Assembly (NCBI RefSeq): GCF_003610995.1
Contig: NZ_CP032543.1
Location: 1,178,001-1,242,000, forward strand
Reading direction: 5' to 3'
Length of the DNA stretch: 64,000 nt
From: Streptomyces griseus subsp. griseus
Lineage (GTDB): Bacteria; Actinomycetota; Actinomycetes; Streptomycetales; Streptomycetaceae
Below, piece after piece: positions 36,458 to 44,551 of the stretch (position 1 is the stretch's first letter; each line of letters begins with the position of its first letter). Position numbers and translations under genes: made by a program. Below the pieces are notes generated by a model. That model saw only the letters and a list, made by a program, of their open reading frames with translations. It made no database searches and was not told the origin of the DNA.

Positions 36458-37081
36458 ATGGCCGGTTTCCGGAGTCTTGCGAGACAGGTCCGCGATCCGC
36501 TGGGTGATCTGGCCCTGCGGCGGTACTCACTGCGCAAGTGTCTGGAGAGGTTCGCCCCGTACGGTCACCGGGCGACCTGGGACCATCTGTGCGCCCGGCA
36601 CGGGATCGATCCCGAGGACCGGGCCCCCGATCCGGCGCGCCTGCTGGGCGCCCTGGAGGAGCTGGAGGAGGCGCGGGCCATCTGGCTCGCCTACGAGGCG
36701 GGGTTCGCCGAGCGGCGGCGGCGCGAGAAGCACGAGGGCCTGCGGCGGCCCGGCGCCTTCGACGACTGGCACCGCCGGACATGGGGCGGCCACGGGGTGG
36801 CCCGCTGCGCGGACCCGGAGGTCCACCCCAGCGAGCCGCTCGCCGAGGTGCTGCGCCGGCTGATCGCGGCGCTCGGCTCCGGCCCCGGCTCCGCCTGCCC
36901 GGTCTGTGCGGACACCGGGATCGAGTGGCGGCAGGAGCGGGAGCGCGGGCACGAGCCGTGGTCCGGTCCGGTGTGCACGGCGTGCGGGATCGCGGTGCCG
37001 CAGCCGGTGCTGACGGACCGCACGCTGGCGAGGGCCCGGCTGGTACGGCACCGGAGGCTCGCCGCGGCGGCAGCGGCGTAG
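36458..37081 (+). CDS. Protein of unknown function with a Cys4 zinc-ribbon-like motif
   Basis: This 207-aa basic, helical protein has an N-terminal part (MAGFRSLARQVRDPLGDLALRRYSLRKCLERFAPYG) that resembles no family I know. Near the C-terminus CPVCADTGIEW...VCTACG (about residues 147-178) looks like a CxxC...CxxC zinc ribbon. The ATG at 36458 has a GGAGG site 8 bp upstream. It is conserved-looking in Streptomyces but uncharacterised. It is separated from the BKACE gene by ~97 bp and may share a transcript. Confidence 0.6.
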   Translation: MAGFRSLARQVRDPLGDLALRRYSLRKCLERFAPYGHRATWDHLCARHGIDPEDRAPDPARLLGALEELEEARAIWLAYEAGFAERRRREKHEGLRRPGAFDDWHRRTWGGHGVARCADPEVHPSEPLAEVLRRLIAALGSGPGSACPVCADTGIEWRQERERGHEPWSGPVCTACGIAVPQPVLTDRTLARARLVRHRRLAAAAAA

Positions 37082-37178
37082 GACGTTCTCTCCGGGGCGG
37101 ACGTCACCGATGGCGCCGATGGCGTTGCCGGCGGAGTTGTCAGTGGCGTTGTCAGTGGTGGATGTCACCATCGGGGAC

Positions 37179-37919
37179 ATGATCCAGGTCTGCCTGAACG
37201 GCCGGCGCGGTGCGGAGGCTTCGGCCGCCGTGCCGCTGTCCCCCGAAGCCCTGGCCCGGTCGGCGGCCGAGGCCGTCGCCGCCGGTGCCACCGACATCCA
37301 TGTGCATCCGCGGACCCCCTGCGGGCAGGACACGCTCTCGCCCCGGGTGGTGGCCGCGACGCTGACGGCGATACGAGCGGCGGTGCGCGTCCCGGTCGGG
37401 GTGACGACGGGCGCCTGGGCCGAGCCGGATCCGCGGCGCCGGGTGGAGCGGGTGCGGGCGTGGACGGTGCTGCCCGACCACGCCTCGGTCAACTGGCACG
37501 AGCCGGGCGCCGAGGAGCTGGCGGCCGCGCTGCTGGAGCGGGGCGTGGGCGTGGAGGCGGGGCTCTGGTCGGGGACGGAGGGGCACCGCCTTTTCCGCCG
37601 CTCGCCCTTGGCGCCCCGGGCCTTGCGGGTGCTGGCCGAGGTCACCGACACGGACCCGGCGACGGCGACCGGCTCGGCCCGGCTGCTCCTGGCCGAGGTG
37701 GGCGCCGCGCACGGCCGCCCGGTGCTGCTGCACGGGGAGGACGGCGGGGCGTGGCCGGTGGCCGCGCTGGCCTTCCGGCTGGGCCTGGACACCCGGATCG
37801 GCGCGGAGGACGTGACGCTGCTGCCGGACGGCCGCCCCGCCCGCTCGAACGCCGAACTGGTCACCGCGGCGGTGCGGTTACGGCAGACGGCGGCCGGAGA
37901 TCCGCGCGCGGCGTCCTAG
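37179..37919 (+). CDS. BKACE-family beta-keto acid cleavage enzyme
   Basis: This 246-aa protein belongs to the DUF849/BKACE family (3-keto-5-aminohexanoate cleavage enzyme). MIQVCLNGRRGAEAS gives the first strand. ATDIHVHPRTPCGQDTL carries the zinc-binding HxH. SVNWHEPGAEELAAALLERGVGVEAGLWS is the family's central segment. These enzymes cleave beta-keto acids with acetyl-CoA to give acetoacetate and a new CoA ester. The substrate is unknown, and the protein is shorter than typical members (~270-300 aa). The start codon lacks a good ribosome-binding site; upstream in-frame starts exist (e.g. 37110) but are less family-like. Confidence 0.75.
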   Translation: MIQVCLNGRRGAEASAAVPLSPEALARSAAEAVAAGATDIHVHPRTPCGQDTLSPRVVAATLTAIRAAVRVPVGVTTGAWAEPDPRRRVERVRAWTVLPDHASVNWHEPGAEELAAALLERGVGVEAGLWSGTEGHRLFRRSPLAPRALRVLAEVTDTDPATATGSARLLLAEVGAAHGRPVLLHGEDGGAWPVAALAFRLGLDTRIGAEDVTLLPDGRPARSNAELVTAAVRLRQTAAGDPRAAS

Positions 37920-37962
37920 GGTGCGTCCGGCGGACCCGGTCAAGGTCCGCCGGACGCACCCT
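37918..37962. terminator. Bidirectional terminator between BKACE gene and soxR
   Basis: A perfect 19-bp stem pairs 37918-37936 with 37944-37962 around a 7-nt loop. It overlaps the TAG of the BKACE gene and ends 4 bp before the soxR stop. Confidence 0.85.
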
Positions 37963-37965
37963 GGA

Positions 37966-38454
37966 TCAGCCGCGCTCCCCCTCCGCCTCCAGGTCCTGCC
38001 TGCGCTCGGGCATCAGGCGCGAGCCGGTGATCCGTTCGCCGGAGATGTCGTCGGGGTTGGACAGCACACAGTTCTCCAGGGACAGACAGCCGCAGCCGAT
38101 GCAGTCGGTCAGATGGTCGCGCAGCCGGTGCAACTGCTCGATCCGCTCGTCCAGTTCCCGGCGCCAGGCCGCCGAGAGGCGGGCCCAGTCCTCCCGGTTC
38201 GGGGTGCGCTCCTCGGGCAGGGCGGCGAGTGCGTCCCGGATCGTGGCCAGCGGGATGCCGACGCGCTGCGCCGCCCGCACGAAGGCGACGCGGCGCAGGG
38301 CGTCGCGCGAGTAGCGGCGCTGGTTGCCGCCGGTGCGGCGGCTGCTGATCAGGCCCTTGGACTCGTAGAAATGCAGCGCGGAGACCGCGGCGCCGCTGCG
38401 CGCCGAGAGCTGGCCGACCGAGAGTTCGTGGAGTGTCTGTGGGATCTGTGGCAC
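37966..38454 (-). CDS. soxR: Redox-sensing transcriptional activator SoxR
   Basis: This 162-aa MerR-family protein has an N-terminal winged helix (LSVGQLSARSGAAVSALHFYESKGLISSRRTGGNQRRY), a dimerisation helix, and the SoxR cysteine set C-x2-C-x-C-x5-C in DCIGCGCLSLENCV for the [2Fe-2S] cluster. In Streptomyces SoxR responds to redox-active compounds such as the organism's own pigments and activates oxidoreductase and transporter genes. I assigned the start to the GTG at 38454 (reading PQIPQTLHELSVG), which follows AGGA very closely, so the initiation is unusual. It diverges from the MaoC gene. Confidence 0.9.
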   Translation of the reverse strand: MPQIPQTLHELSVGQLSARSGAAVSALHFYESKGLISSRRTGGNQRRYSRDALRRVAFVRAAQRVGIPLATIRDALAALPEERTPNREDWARLSAAWRRELDERIEQLHRLRDHLTDCIGCGCLSLENCVLSNPDDISGERITGSRLMPERRQDLEAEGERG

Positions 38455-38498
38455 TCCTGAAACCCTACTGCTCCCCCGCCGTGGACCGCCGCCGATCG

Positions 38499-38541
38499 TT
38501 GACAGGAGGCCACCGCACCACGATGCTGAGCAAGCGCTTAG
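38499..38541 (+). promoter_or_regulatory. Promoter and TetR-type operator before the MaoC gene
   Basis: TTGACA (38499-38504) and GATGCT (38522-38527) are spaced by 17 bp and form a plausible vegetative promoter. The 15-mer TGAGCAAGCGCTTAG (38527-38541), with palindromic core AAGCGCTT, overlaps the transcription start region. An identical 15-mer is at 39751-39765 before the convergent TetR gene. Confidence 0.6.
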
Positions 38542-38589
38542 ACATCTGCGCCGGAAGGCGCGGCGAGCCGGAAGGCAGGGACCCGGAAC

Positions 38590-39051
38590 ATGGCAGAGCC
38601 GAAGATCTTCACGTCCGCACAGGAGCTGCGCGACGGAGTGGGCGAGCAGCTCGGACACAGCGACTGGCTGGAGGTCGACCAGAAGCGGATCGACCTGTTC
38701 GCCGAGGCGACCGGCGACCATCAGTGGATCCATGTGGACCCGGAGCGCGCCGCGAACGGACCCTTCGGCACGACCATCGCGCACGGCTATCTGACGCTCT
38801 CGCTGCTGCCCGCGCTGGTGCCGCAGGTCATGCGGGTCGAGGGCATGAAGATGGGCATCAACTACGGGACCGACAAGGTGCGTTTCCCCTCCACCGTCCC
38901 GGTCGGTTCACGGCTGCGGGCCACGGCGGTGCTCACGAACGTCGAGGAGGCGGGGGGCGGCGTACAGATCACCGCACGCGTCACCGTGGAGCGTGAGGGC
39001 GGCGAGAAGCCGGCCTGTGTCGCCGAGTCGGTGTCCCGCTACTACTTCTGA
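38590..39051 (+). CDS. MaoC-family (R)-enoyl-CoA hydratase-like protein
   Basis: This 153-aa hot-dog-fold protein has the hydratase-2 motif FAEATGDHQWIHVDPERAANGPFGTTIAHGYLTLSLLP, with the catalytic Asp/His pair. It hydrates 2-enoyl-CoA to (R)-3-hydroxyacyl-CoA, or does the reverse, in fatty-acid metabolism. It is similar to PhaJ and to mycobacterial HtdX/Y-type enzymes. It is convergent with a TetR gene that shares its operator sequence, so local repression is likely. Confidence 0.88.
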   Translation: MAEPKIFTSAQELRDGVGEQLGHSDWLEVDQKRIDLFAEATGDHQWIHVDPERAANGPFGTTIAHGYLTLSLLPALVPQVMRVEGMKMGINYGTDKVRFPSTVPVGSRLRATAVLTNVEEAGGGVQITARVTVEREGGEKPACVAESVSRYYF

Positions 39052-39063
39052 CCTCTCCCGCCG

Positions 39064-39702
39064 CTACGTCGGGTCCGGGGCCGTGCGGGCCCCGACCATC
39101 CGCAGCACGAGGTCGGCGTAGAGCGCGCCGACCTCGTCGGGCGTGCGGCTGCCCTGGGCGTTGAACCAGCGGGCCACGTCGATGCAGAGGGACAGCACCG
39201 CGAGGGTGGTGCCGGGGACGTCGGGGACGTCGAACTCCCCCGCCTCCACACCCTCGCTGATGATCCGGCGCACCACCGCGTCGCTCCTGCGACGGAGTTC
39301 GACGATCTCGGTGCGGTGCTCGGGGCCCAGGGCGTCGAGTTCGTACTGGACGACGCGGGCGGTGGTGTGGCGCTCGGCGTGCCAGCGGACGAAGGACCGT
39401 ACGGCTCCGGCGAGCCGCTCGGCGGCCGTGCCGTCCCGGTCGGCCTCGGCCTGGAGGACGTACAGCGCCCGGTCGTGGCCGATCTTGCTGATCCGGTGGA
39501 GCAGCTCTTCCTTCGTCTTGTAGTGGATGTAGAGGGCGGCCGGGCTCATCCCGGCGCGGCCGGCGATGTCGCGGGTGGTGGTCGCGTGGTACCCGCGCTC
39601 GGCGAAGGCGTCGACCGCGGCGACGAGGAGCCGCCTGGCCGCCTCGGGGGTGACCTCGCCCCAGGGAGCGTCGTCGCCGCTCGTCTCCTCCGCCGTACTC
39701 AT
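39064..39702 (-). CDS. TetR-family regulator, probable repressor of the MaoC gene
   Basis: This 212-aa TetR protein has its HTH at residues ~20-66 (ARRLLVAAVDAFAERGYHATTTRDIAGRAGMSPAALYIHYKTKEELLHRI). The C-terminal domain resembles lipid-metabolism regulators. Its gene is convergent with MaoC (12 bp apart). The same 15-bp operator lies 49 bp before its own start and before MaoC, which fits autorepression plus control of MaoC. The ligand, perhaps an acyl-CoA, is inferred. Confidence 0.87.
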   Translation of the reverse strand: MSTAEETSGDDAPWGEVTPEAARRLLVAAVDAFAERGYHATTTRDIAGRAGMSPAALYIHYKTKEELLHRISKIGHDRALYVLQAEADRDGTAAERLAGAVRSFVRWHAERHTTARVVQYELDALGPEHRTEIVELRRRSDAVVRRIISEGVEAGEFDVPDVPGTTLAVLSLCIDVARWFNAQGSRTPDEVGALYADLVLRMVGARTAPDPT

Positions 39703-39750
39703 CGCCCAGGGCCCCTCTCCGTCAACAGGACGAACACCATACCCCGAACC

Positions 39751-39765
39751 TGAGCAAGCGCTTAG
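39751..39765. promoter_or_regulatory. TetR operator, identical to the one before MaoC
   Basis: TGAGCAAGCGCTTAG lies 49 bp before the TetR start codon at 39702. It is identical over all 15 bases to 38527-38541. The core AAGCGCTT is a perfect palindrome. Confidence 0.65.
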
Positions 39766-39790
39766 GGGCAGCTCGGGGGCGGTACGGATG

Positions 39791-40081
39791 TCAGAGCTTC
39801 TGGAAGGGGTCGTGCTCGGCGAGGATCTTCTCCAGCCGGGCCTGGTCGACCCGGCTGACGATCTGCCCGGCCTCCTGCCGGTCCCGGATCACCTTGGCCA
39901 GCGTGAAGCAGGACGTCACGAGGTAGAGCACCCCGATGGCGAGGAAGCCGCGCACCCAGGCGTCGGCGTCGAGGAAGAAGATACCGAGGGCCACCGCGCC
40001 CATCGCCACCAGGAAGGAGGCGACGGCCTGGCCGTAGAAGGCGGCGGTGCTCTGCTGCTTGACCGATGTCGTGTCACTCAT
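39791..40081 (-). CDS. YiaA/YiaB two-helix membrane protein
   Basis: This 96-aa protein has two hydrophobic helices (AFYGQAVASFLVAMGAVALGIFFL and WVRGFLAIGVLYLVTSCFTLAKVI) followed by a soluble charged tail. It matches the YiaAB two-helix family of inner-membrane proteins, whose function is unknown. I chose the ATG at 40081 (MSDTTSV) over an upstream ATG at 40114. It stands alone between the TetR gene and an acyl-CoA dehydrogenase gene. Confidence 0.8.
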   Translation of the reverse strand: MSDTTSVKQQSTAAFYGQAVASFLVAMGAVALGIFFLDADAWVRGFLAIGVLYLVTSCFTLAKVIRDRQEAGQIVSRVDQARLEKILAEHDPFQKL

Positions 40082-40195
40082 GGGCCCAGCATCCGCCGAC
40101 GTGGTGCACGCCACATCCGTGCCCGTACTCAGTCGGCTACTCAGACACGCGTACGAGCCGGGGCGGCGGGCGGGTGGCTGCGGCTGCGGCTGCGG

Positions 40196-41347
40196 TCAGA
40201 ACGCGGAGACGCCTGTCAGCGCGCGGCCGATGATGAGCTTCTGGATCTGGCTGGTGCCCTCGTAGAGCGTCATCACGCGGGCGTCGCGGAGCAGCTTGCC
40301 GACCGGGTACTCGTCGATGTAGCCGTAGCCGCCGAAGACCTGGATGGCGTTGTTGGCGCAGCGGACGGCGGCCTCGGAGGCGTACAGCTTGGCCTGGGAG
40401 GCGGCGGTGGCGAACTCCCGGCCCCGGTCGACGAGGTCGGCGACCCGCCAGGTGAGCAGCCGGGCCGCCTCGACGTCCACGGAGATGTCGCTGAGCAGCT
40501 CCTGCACGAGCTGGTGTCCGGCGATGCCCTTTCCGAACTGCTCGCGCTCACCGGCGTACCGCACGGAGGCGTCCAGGGCGGCCTGGGCTATGCCGACGCA
40601 GCCCGCCGCGACCGACATCCGGCCCTTGGCGAGGGCCGACATGGCGACGGTGAAGCCCTTGCCCTCGGGGCCGAGGAGGGTGGTGGCCGGTACGCGGACG
40701 TCCTCCAGGACCAGTTCGGCGGTGGCCTGGCCGCGCAGGCCGAGCTTGCCGTGGATGGTGCGGCGGGTCAGGCCCGGGGTGTCGGCGGGGACGAGGAAGG
40801 CGGAGACGCCTCGGTGGCCGGGGGCGTCGTTCGTGCGGGCGAAGAGCAGCACCACATCGGCCCAGGTGCCGTTGGTGATGAACATCTTGGTGCCGTTGAC
40901 GACATAGTCACCGCCGTCGCGTACGGCCCTGGTGGCGAGGTTCCCGGCGTCGGAGCCGGTGCCGGGTTCGGTGAGGCCGAAGCAGCCGATCGCCTCGCCG
41001 GAGGTGAGCCGGGGCAGCCACTGCCGCTTCTGCTCCTCGTCGCCCCAGGAGGCGATGGTCTTGGCGACCAGGCCGAGCGAGACGGAGACGATGCCGCGCA
41101 CGGAGGAGTCCCCGCGGCCCAGCTCCTCGGTGACCAGGCAGTAGGTGAGGTGGTCACCGCCGGAGCCGCCGTACTCCTCGGGGACGGTGAGGCCGAGGAA
41201 GCCGAGCGCGCCGAGCTTCTTCACGATCGACCTGTCGACATTCTCGGCCCGGTCCCAGGCGATGACGTGCGGGGCGACCTCGCGGGCCACGAACTCCTCG
41301 GCCAGCCGCCGGACGGCTTCCTGCTCCTCGCTGAGCTCCAGGTTCAT
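40196..41347 (-). CDS. Acyl-CoA dehydrogenase
   Basis: This 383-aa classical acyl-CoA dehydrogenase has AIGCFGLTEPGTGSDAGNLATRA (flavin/substrate region), FITNGTWADVVLLFA, REQFGKGIAGHQLVQELL, and the C-terminal catalytic-Glu region QVFGGYGYIDEYPVGKLLRDARVMTLYEGTSQIQKLIIGR. The YEGTSQIQ ending is typical of short/medium-chain or isovaleryl/butyryl-type enzymes. The ATG at 41347 has an AGGTGG site. It diverges from a TetR gene with a palindromic operator between them. The same operator type precedes the aldehyde dehydrogenase at 47 kb. Confidence 0.9.
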   Translation of the reverse strand: MNLELSEEQEAVRRLAEEFVAREVAPHVIAWDRAENVDRSIVKKLGALGFLGLTVPEEYGGSGGDHLTYCLVTEELGRGDSSVRGIVSVSLGLVAKTIASWGDEEQKRQWLPRLTSGEAIGCFGLTEPGTGSDAGNLATRAVRDGGDYVVNGTKMFITNGTWADVVLLFARTNDAPGHRGVSAFLVPADTPGLTRRTIHGKLGLRGQATAELVLEDVRVPATTLLGPEGKGFTVAMSALAKGRMSVAAGCVGIAQAALDASVRYAGEREQFGKGIAGHQLVQELLSDISVDVEAARLLTWRVADLVDRGREFATAASQAKLYASEAAVRCANNAIQVFGGYGYIDEYPVGKLLRDARVMTLYEGTSQIQKLIIGRALTGVSAF

Positions 41348-41390
41348 CGCGCGCCACCTCACTTCTCGCGCGCCGCTTCAGCACGCCACT

Positions 41391-41409
41391 TAATTAGCAC
41401 TGCTAGTTT
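41391..41409. promoter_or_regulatory. TetR operator in the acyl-CoA dehydrogenase/TetR divergon
   Basis: TAATTAGCACTGCTAGTTT contains the perfect inverted repeat TAGCA-C-TGCTA (41395-41405). Its reverse complement AAACTAGCAGTGCTAATTA aligns with AAACTAGCGCCGTTAGTTT at 47117-47135. It overlaps the likely promoter of the TetR gene; the -10-like TACTAT at 41425-41430 suggests a nearly leaderless message. Confidence 0.6.
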
Positions 41410-41437
41410 CTGGTCCGCAGCGCCTACTATGAGCCGC

Positions 41438-42115
41438 ATGGCCCGACCGCGCAAGCCCCTCCTGAGCAGAGACCGCATCGTCGAGGCGGCGAGCGCGCTC
41501 GTGGACGCCGAAGGGCTGGACGCGGTCTCCACGCGGAGGCTGGCGGGCGTGCTGGGGGTCAGCGGGCCATCGCTCTACAACCACTTCCGCAACAAGGACG
41601 AGATCCTCGACGCGGTCGCCGACACCGTCTCCGTACAGGTCGATCTGTCGATGTTCGAGGAGTCGGACCCGCGCGGCTGGCGGGAGGCCCTGCACGACTG
41701 GGCGCTCTCCTACCGGGCCGCCCTCGCCGCGCACCCGCACATCGTGCCGGTCCTCGCCCGCGGGCCAGGGCGGCGGCCGGCGGGGCTGCGGGTCGCCGAC
41801 GCGGTGTTCGGGGGGATGGTGGGGGCGGGGTGGCCGCCCGCTCAGGCCACCCGGATAGGGGCGCTGATGCGGTACTTCATCACCGGGTCGGCGCTGGGGT
41901 CGTTCGCCGGGGGGTTCGTGGACGACGAGAGCGCGTACGACCCGGCGGACTACCCGCACCTGGGCCAGGCGCACCTGCTGGCCGACCATCGGCGGCAGGT
42001 CGACGAGGGGGCCTTCGAGACGGGCCTGCGGGCGCTACTGGACGGGCTGGCGGTCCAGTACGAGGAGTATGCGCGGCCCACGGAGAAGGCTCGGCGGGCG
42101 CCGAACCGCCCTTGA
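41438..42115 (+). CDS. TetR-family regulator of the acyl-CoA dehydrogenase divergon
   Basis: This 225-aa TetR protein begins MARPRKPLLSRDRIVEAASALVDAEGLDAVSTRRLAGVLGVSGPSLYNHFRNKDEIL. Its C-terminal domain is of the TetR_C_33-like type. The -10-like TACTAT ends 8 bp before this ATG, so the transcript may be leaderless from 41438; an ATG at 41429 is an alternative. It is divergent from the acyl-CoA dehydrogenase and likely controls it, and possibly the aldehyde/alcohol dehydrogenase operon through the shared palindrome. Confidence 0.85.
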   Translation: MARPRKPLLSRDRIVEAASALVDAEGLDAVSTRRLAGVLGVSGPSLYNHFRNKDEILDAVADTVSVQVDLSMFEESDPRGWREALHDWALSYRAALAAHPHIVPVLARGPGRRPAGLRVADAVFGGMVGAGWPPAQATRIGALMRYFITGSALGSFAGGFVDDESAYDPADYPHLGQAHLLADHRRQVDEGAFETGLRALLDGLAVQYEEYARPTEKARRAPNRP

Positions 42116-42273
42116 CGCACCCCGGGCCCATGAGCCCTTCTCCGCGCCCGGCGGGCCGTACGGCCGGGCAGCCGGCCCGGTACGCCTCGCTCGGTCCGTC
42201 CACCGCCGGCGAGCATCTGGCTGCGGCCCGGCGCTGTCCGGCGTGCTCAGGCCGGAGACCGGGGGCTGTTCCA

Positions 42274-42389
42274 GCCCGTCCGGCGTTCGAGGACAAAGCC
42301 GTGGTGGCACCGTGCGCCCCTTCCGAGTCCGGAACGCCTGGTCGCCGCCCGCCCCGAGCACCGGTTCCGCCTTCGAAAGCCGGACGGGC
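42274..42389. repeat. Inverted-repeat element in a 470-bp gap without genes
   Basis: GCCCGTCCGGCGTTCGA (42274-42290) and TCGAAAGCCGGACGGGC (42373-42389) are inverted copies with one mismatch, about 82 bp apart. This sequence, CCCGTCCGGCGTTCGAGGAC, resembles a short intergenic repeat I recognise from Streptomyces chromosomes. The whole gap 42116-42585, between the TetR stop and the EamA start, contains no supported gene. Its reading frames are Pro/Arg/Gly-rich by-products of high GC. Confidence 0.6.
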
Positions 42390-42585
42390 CGGACGGGTGC
42401 CGGACGGGCTGGAAGTGCGCGGGCGGGCCGGGAGGCTGCACGGAACGGCTGGGAGCGGGCGCGGGATGAGAGTGCGCGCACAGGCCGGAAGGGCGCGCAC
42501 GGGCCGGAAGGGCTGTGGGCCCGCCGATTGACGGTCCGGCGCAATTCGGTAGGGGCCGAAGCCTTTCGGCTTTACCGTCGTGGCC

Positions 42586-43563
42586 ATGACGACGACCCCC
42601 GCGGCCCAGGCCACCCCCGCCCGATCCTGGCGGGCCACCGCCGCCGCCTGTACCACCGTGGTCCTGTGGGCCTCCGCCTTCGTCTCCATCCGCAGTGCGG
42701 GCGAGGCCTACTCCCCCGGTGCGCTGGCCCTCGGGCGGCTGCTGGCGGGCTCCCTGGTGCTCGGGGCGATCCTCCTCGTACGCCGGGAAGGGCTGCCGGG
42801 GCGCGGCGCCTGGCGCGGGATCGTCACCTCCGGGGTGCTGTGGTTCGGGCTCTACATGGTGGCGCTCAACTGGGGCGAGCAGGAGGTCGACGCCGGGACG
42901 GCCGCGATGCTCGTGAACGTCGGGCCGATCCTGATGGCCCTGATGGGCGCCCGGATGCTCGGCGAGGGGCTGCCCCGACGGCTGCTGCTGGGCATGGGCA
43001 TCTCGTTCTCCGGCGCCGTCGTCGTCGGCCTCGCCATGTCCGGCCACGGCACCTCGTCCGTGCTGGGCGTGGCGCTCTGCCTGCTGGCCGCCGTGGTGTA
43101 CGCGCTGGGCGTGGTGAGCCAGAAGCCGGCGCTCGCGTACGGCTCCTCGCTCCAGATCAACACCTTCGGCTGCCTGATCGGCGCCGTCGCCTGCCTGCCC
43201 TTCACCGGGGTGCTGGTCTCCGAGGCCGCCGACGCCCCGATGTCCGCCACGCTGAACATGATCTACCTGGGCGTCTTCCCGACCGCGCTGGCCTTCACCA
43301 CCTGGGGCTACGCGCTGGCCCGCACCACGGCGGGCCGGATGGGCGCCACCACGTACGCGGTCCCGGCGATCGTGGTGCTCATGGCGTGGCTGCTGCTGGA
43401 CGAGGTGCCGACCCCGCTCGGGGTGCTCGGCGGGCTGCTCTGCCTGGCAGGGGTGGCGGTCTCCCGGAGCCGTCAGCAGACTGGGCCCACACGCGGAAAT
43501 CCGGCTGGGCCGGTGGAGGGAAACCGTCATGACGCGGAAGACCGGGGCGCACGGCGACCGTAA
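42586..43563 (+). CDS. EamA/DMT-superfamily exporter
   Basis: This 325-aa membrane protein has ten hydrophobic helices in two five-helix EamA halves (for example VVLWASAFVSIRSAGEAYSPGALALGRLL and ALAFTTWGYALARTTAGRMGATTYAVPAIVVLMAWLLLDE). It is a drug/metabolite exporter with unknown substrate. The ATG at 42586 has no clear ribosome-binding site, and a GTG at 42580 is possible. Its hydrophilic C-terminus overlaps the start of the PPK2 gene by 35 bp, so the two are cotranscribed. Confidence 0.83.
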   Translation: MTTTPAAQATPARSWRATAAACTTVVLWASAFVSIRSAGEAYSPGALALGRLLAGSLVLGAILLVRREGLPGRGAWRGIVTSGVLWFGLYMVALNWGEQEVDAGTAAMLVNVGPILMALMGARMLGEGLPRRLLLGMGISFSGAVVVGLAMSGHGTSSVLGVALCLLAAVVYALGVVSQKPALAYGSSLQINTFGCLIGAVACLPFTGVLVSEAADAPMSATLNMIYLGVFPTALAFTTWGYALARTTAGRMGATTYAVPAIVVLMAWLLLDEVPTPLGVLGGLLCLAGVAVSRSRQQTGPTRGNPAGPVEGNRHDAEDRGARRP

Positions 43564-44548
43564 GGGTCGCGACGGGGCGAGGAAGAGGACCGCCCGCGAG
43601 GAGGCCGCACAGGCGGCCCGCCACGGCGGGCCCTACCTCGACGGCTTCCAGGTGGCCGACAGCGGCGACGACGACCCGGTCCTGGTGGAGCCGGACGGCC
43701 ATGCCCGGGACGCCTGGCGGGAGGACTACCCGTACGCGCACAAGCTCCGGCGCCGCGACTACGAGAAGGCCAAGCGCGCCCTGCAGATCGAGCTGCTGAA
43801 GCTCCAGCACTGGGTGAAGGAGCGCGACGAGCGGCTGGTGATCCTCTTCGAGGGCCGGGACGCGGCGGGCAAGGGCGGCACGATCAAGCGGTTCACCGAG
43901 CATCTCAATCCCCGTGGTGCCCGCATAGTGGCCCTGGAGAAGCCCACCGAGCGTGAGCGGACCCAGTGGTACTTCCAGCGGTACGCGGCGCATCTGCCGA
44001 GCGCCGGGGAGATCGTGCTGTTCGACCGCTCCTGGTACAACCGGGCCGGGGTGGAGCGGGTGATGGGGTTCTGCACGACCCGCGAGTACCTGGAGTTCAT
44101 GCACCAGGCGCCCGGCTTCGAGCGGATGCTCGCCCGGGACGGCATCCACCTGGTGAAGTTCTGGTTCTCCGTCTCGCGCAACGAGCAGCGCAACCGGTTC
44201 ATGATCCGGCAGATCGATCCCGTACGGCGGTGGAAGCTGAGCCCGGTCGACCTGGCCTCGCTGGACAAGTGGGACGAGTACACCGAGGCCAAGGAGCTGA
44301 TGCTCTTCCACACCGACACGGCCGACGCGCCGTGGACGGTGGTGAAGAGCAACGACAAGAAGCGGGCCCGGCTGGAGGCGATGCGGCACGTCCTGGACCG
44401 CTTCGACTACCCGGGCAAGGACCCGGAGGTGGTCGGGGTGCCGGACCCGCTGATCGTGGGCCCGGCCTCCCGGCTGTTCGAGGAGGGCGAGATGGACGCC
44501 CGGCTGCTGGGACCGACCGCCTCGACCTCCCGGACGACGGACTACTGA
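43529..44548 (+). CDS. ppk2: Polyphosphate kinase 2
   Basis: This 339-aa PPK2 family enzyme has Walker A FEGRDAAGKGGTIKRFTEHLNPRGARIVAL, lid module KPTERERTQWYFQRY and Walker B region VLFDRSWYNRAGVERVMGFC. It also has the conserved FWFSVSRNEQRNRF and RRWKLSPVDLASLDKWDEY. It transfers phosphate between polyphosphate and nucleoside phosphates, with GDP or ADP as the usual acceptor for class I. The N-terminal ~75 residues are a basic extension. The GGAGGG site is well spaced. It overlaps the EamA gene end; the next gene downstream is convergent. Confidence 0.92.
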   Translation: MTRKTGAHGDRKGRDGARKRTAREEAAQAARHGGPYLDGFQVADSGDDDPVLVEPDGHARDAWREDYPYAHKLRRRDYEKAKRALQIELLKLQHWVKERDERLVILFEGRDAAGKGGTIKRFTEHLNPRGARIVALEKPTERERTQWYFQRYAAHLPSAGEIVLFDRSWYNRAGVERVMGFCTTREYLEFMHQAPGFERMLARDGIHLVKFWFSVSRNEQRNRFMIRQIDPVRRWKLSPVDLASLDKWDEYTEAKELMLFHTDTADAPWTVVKSNDKKRARLEAMRHVLDRFDYPGKDPEVVGVPDPLIVGPASRLFEEGEMDARLLGPTASTSRTTDY

Positions 44549-44551
44549 GTC

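Noticed and set aside
42069..43532. A 487-codon plus-strand frame over the 470-bp gap and the EamA gene
   Set aside because: Arg/Gly/Pro-rich; the EamA frame has ten clear membrane helices, so this is a shadow.
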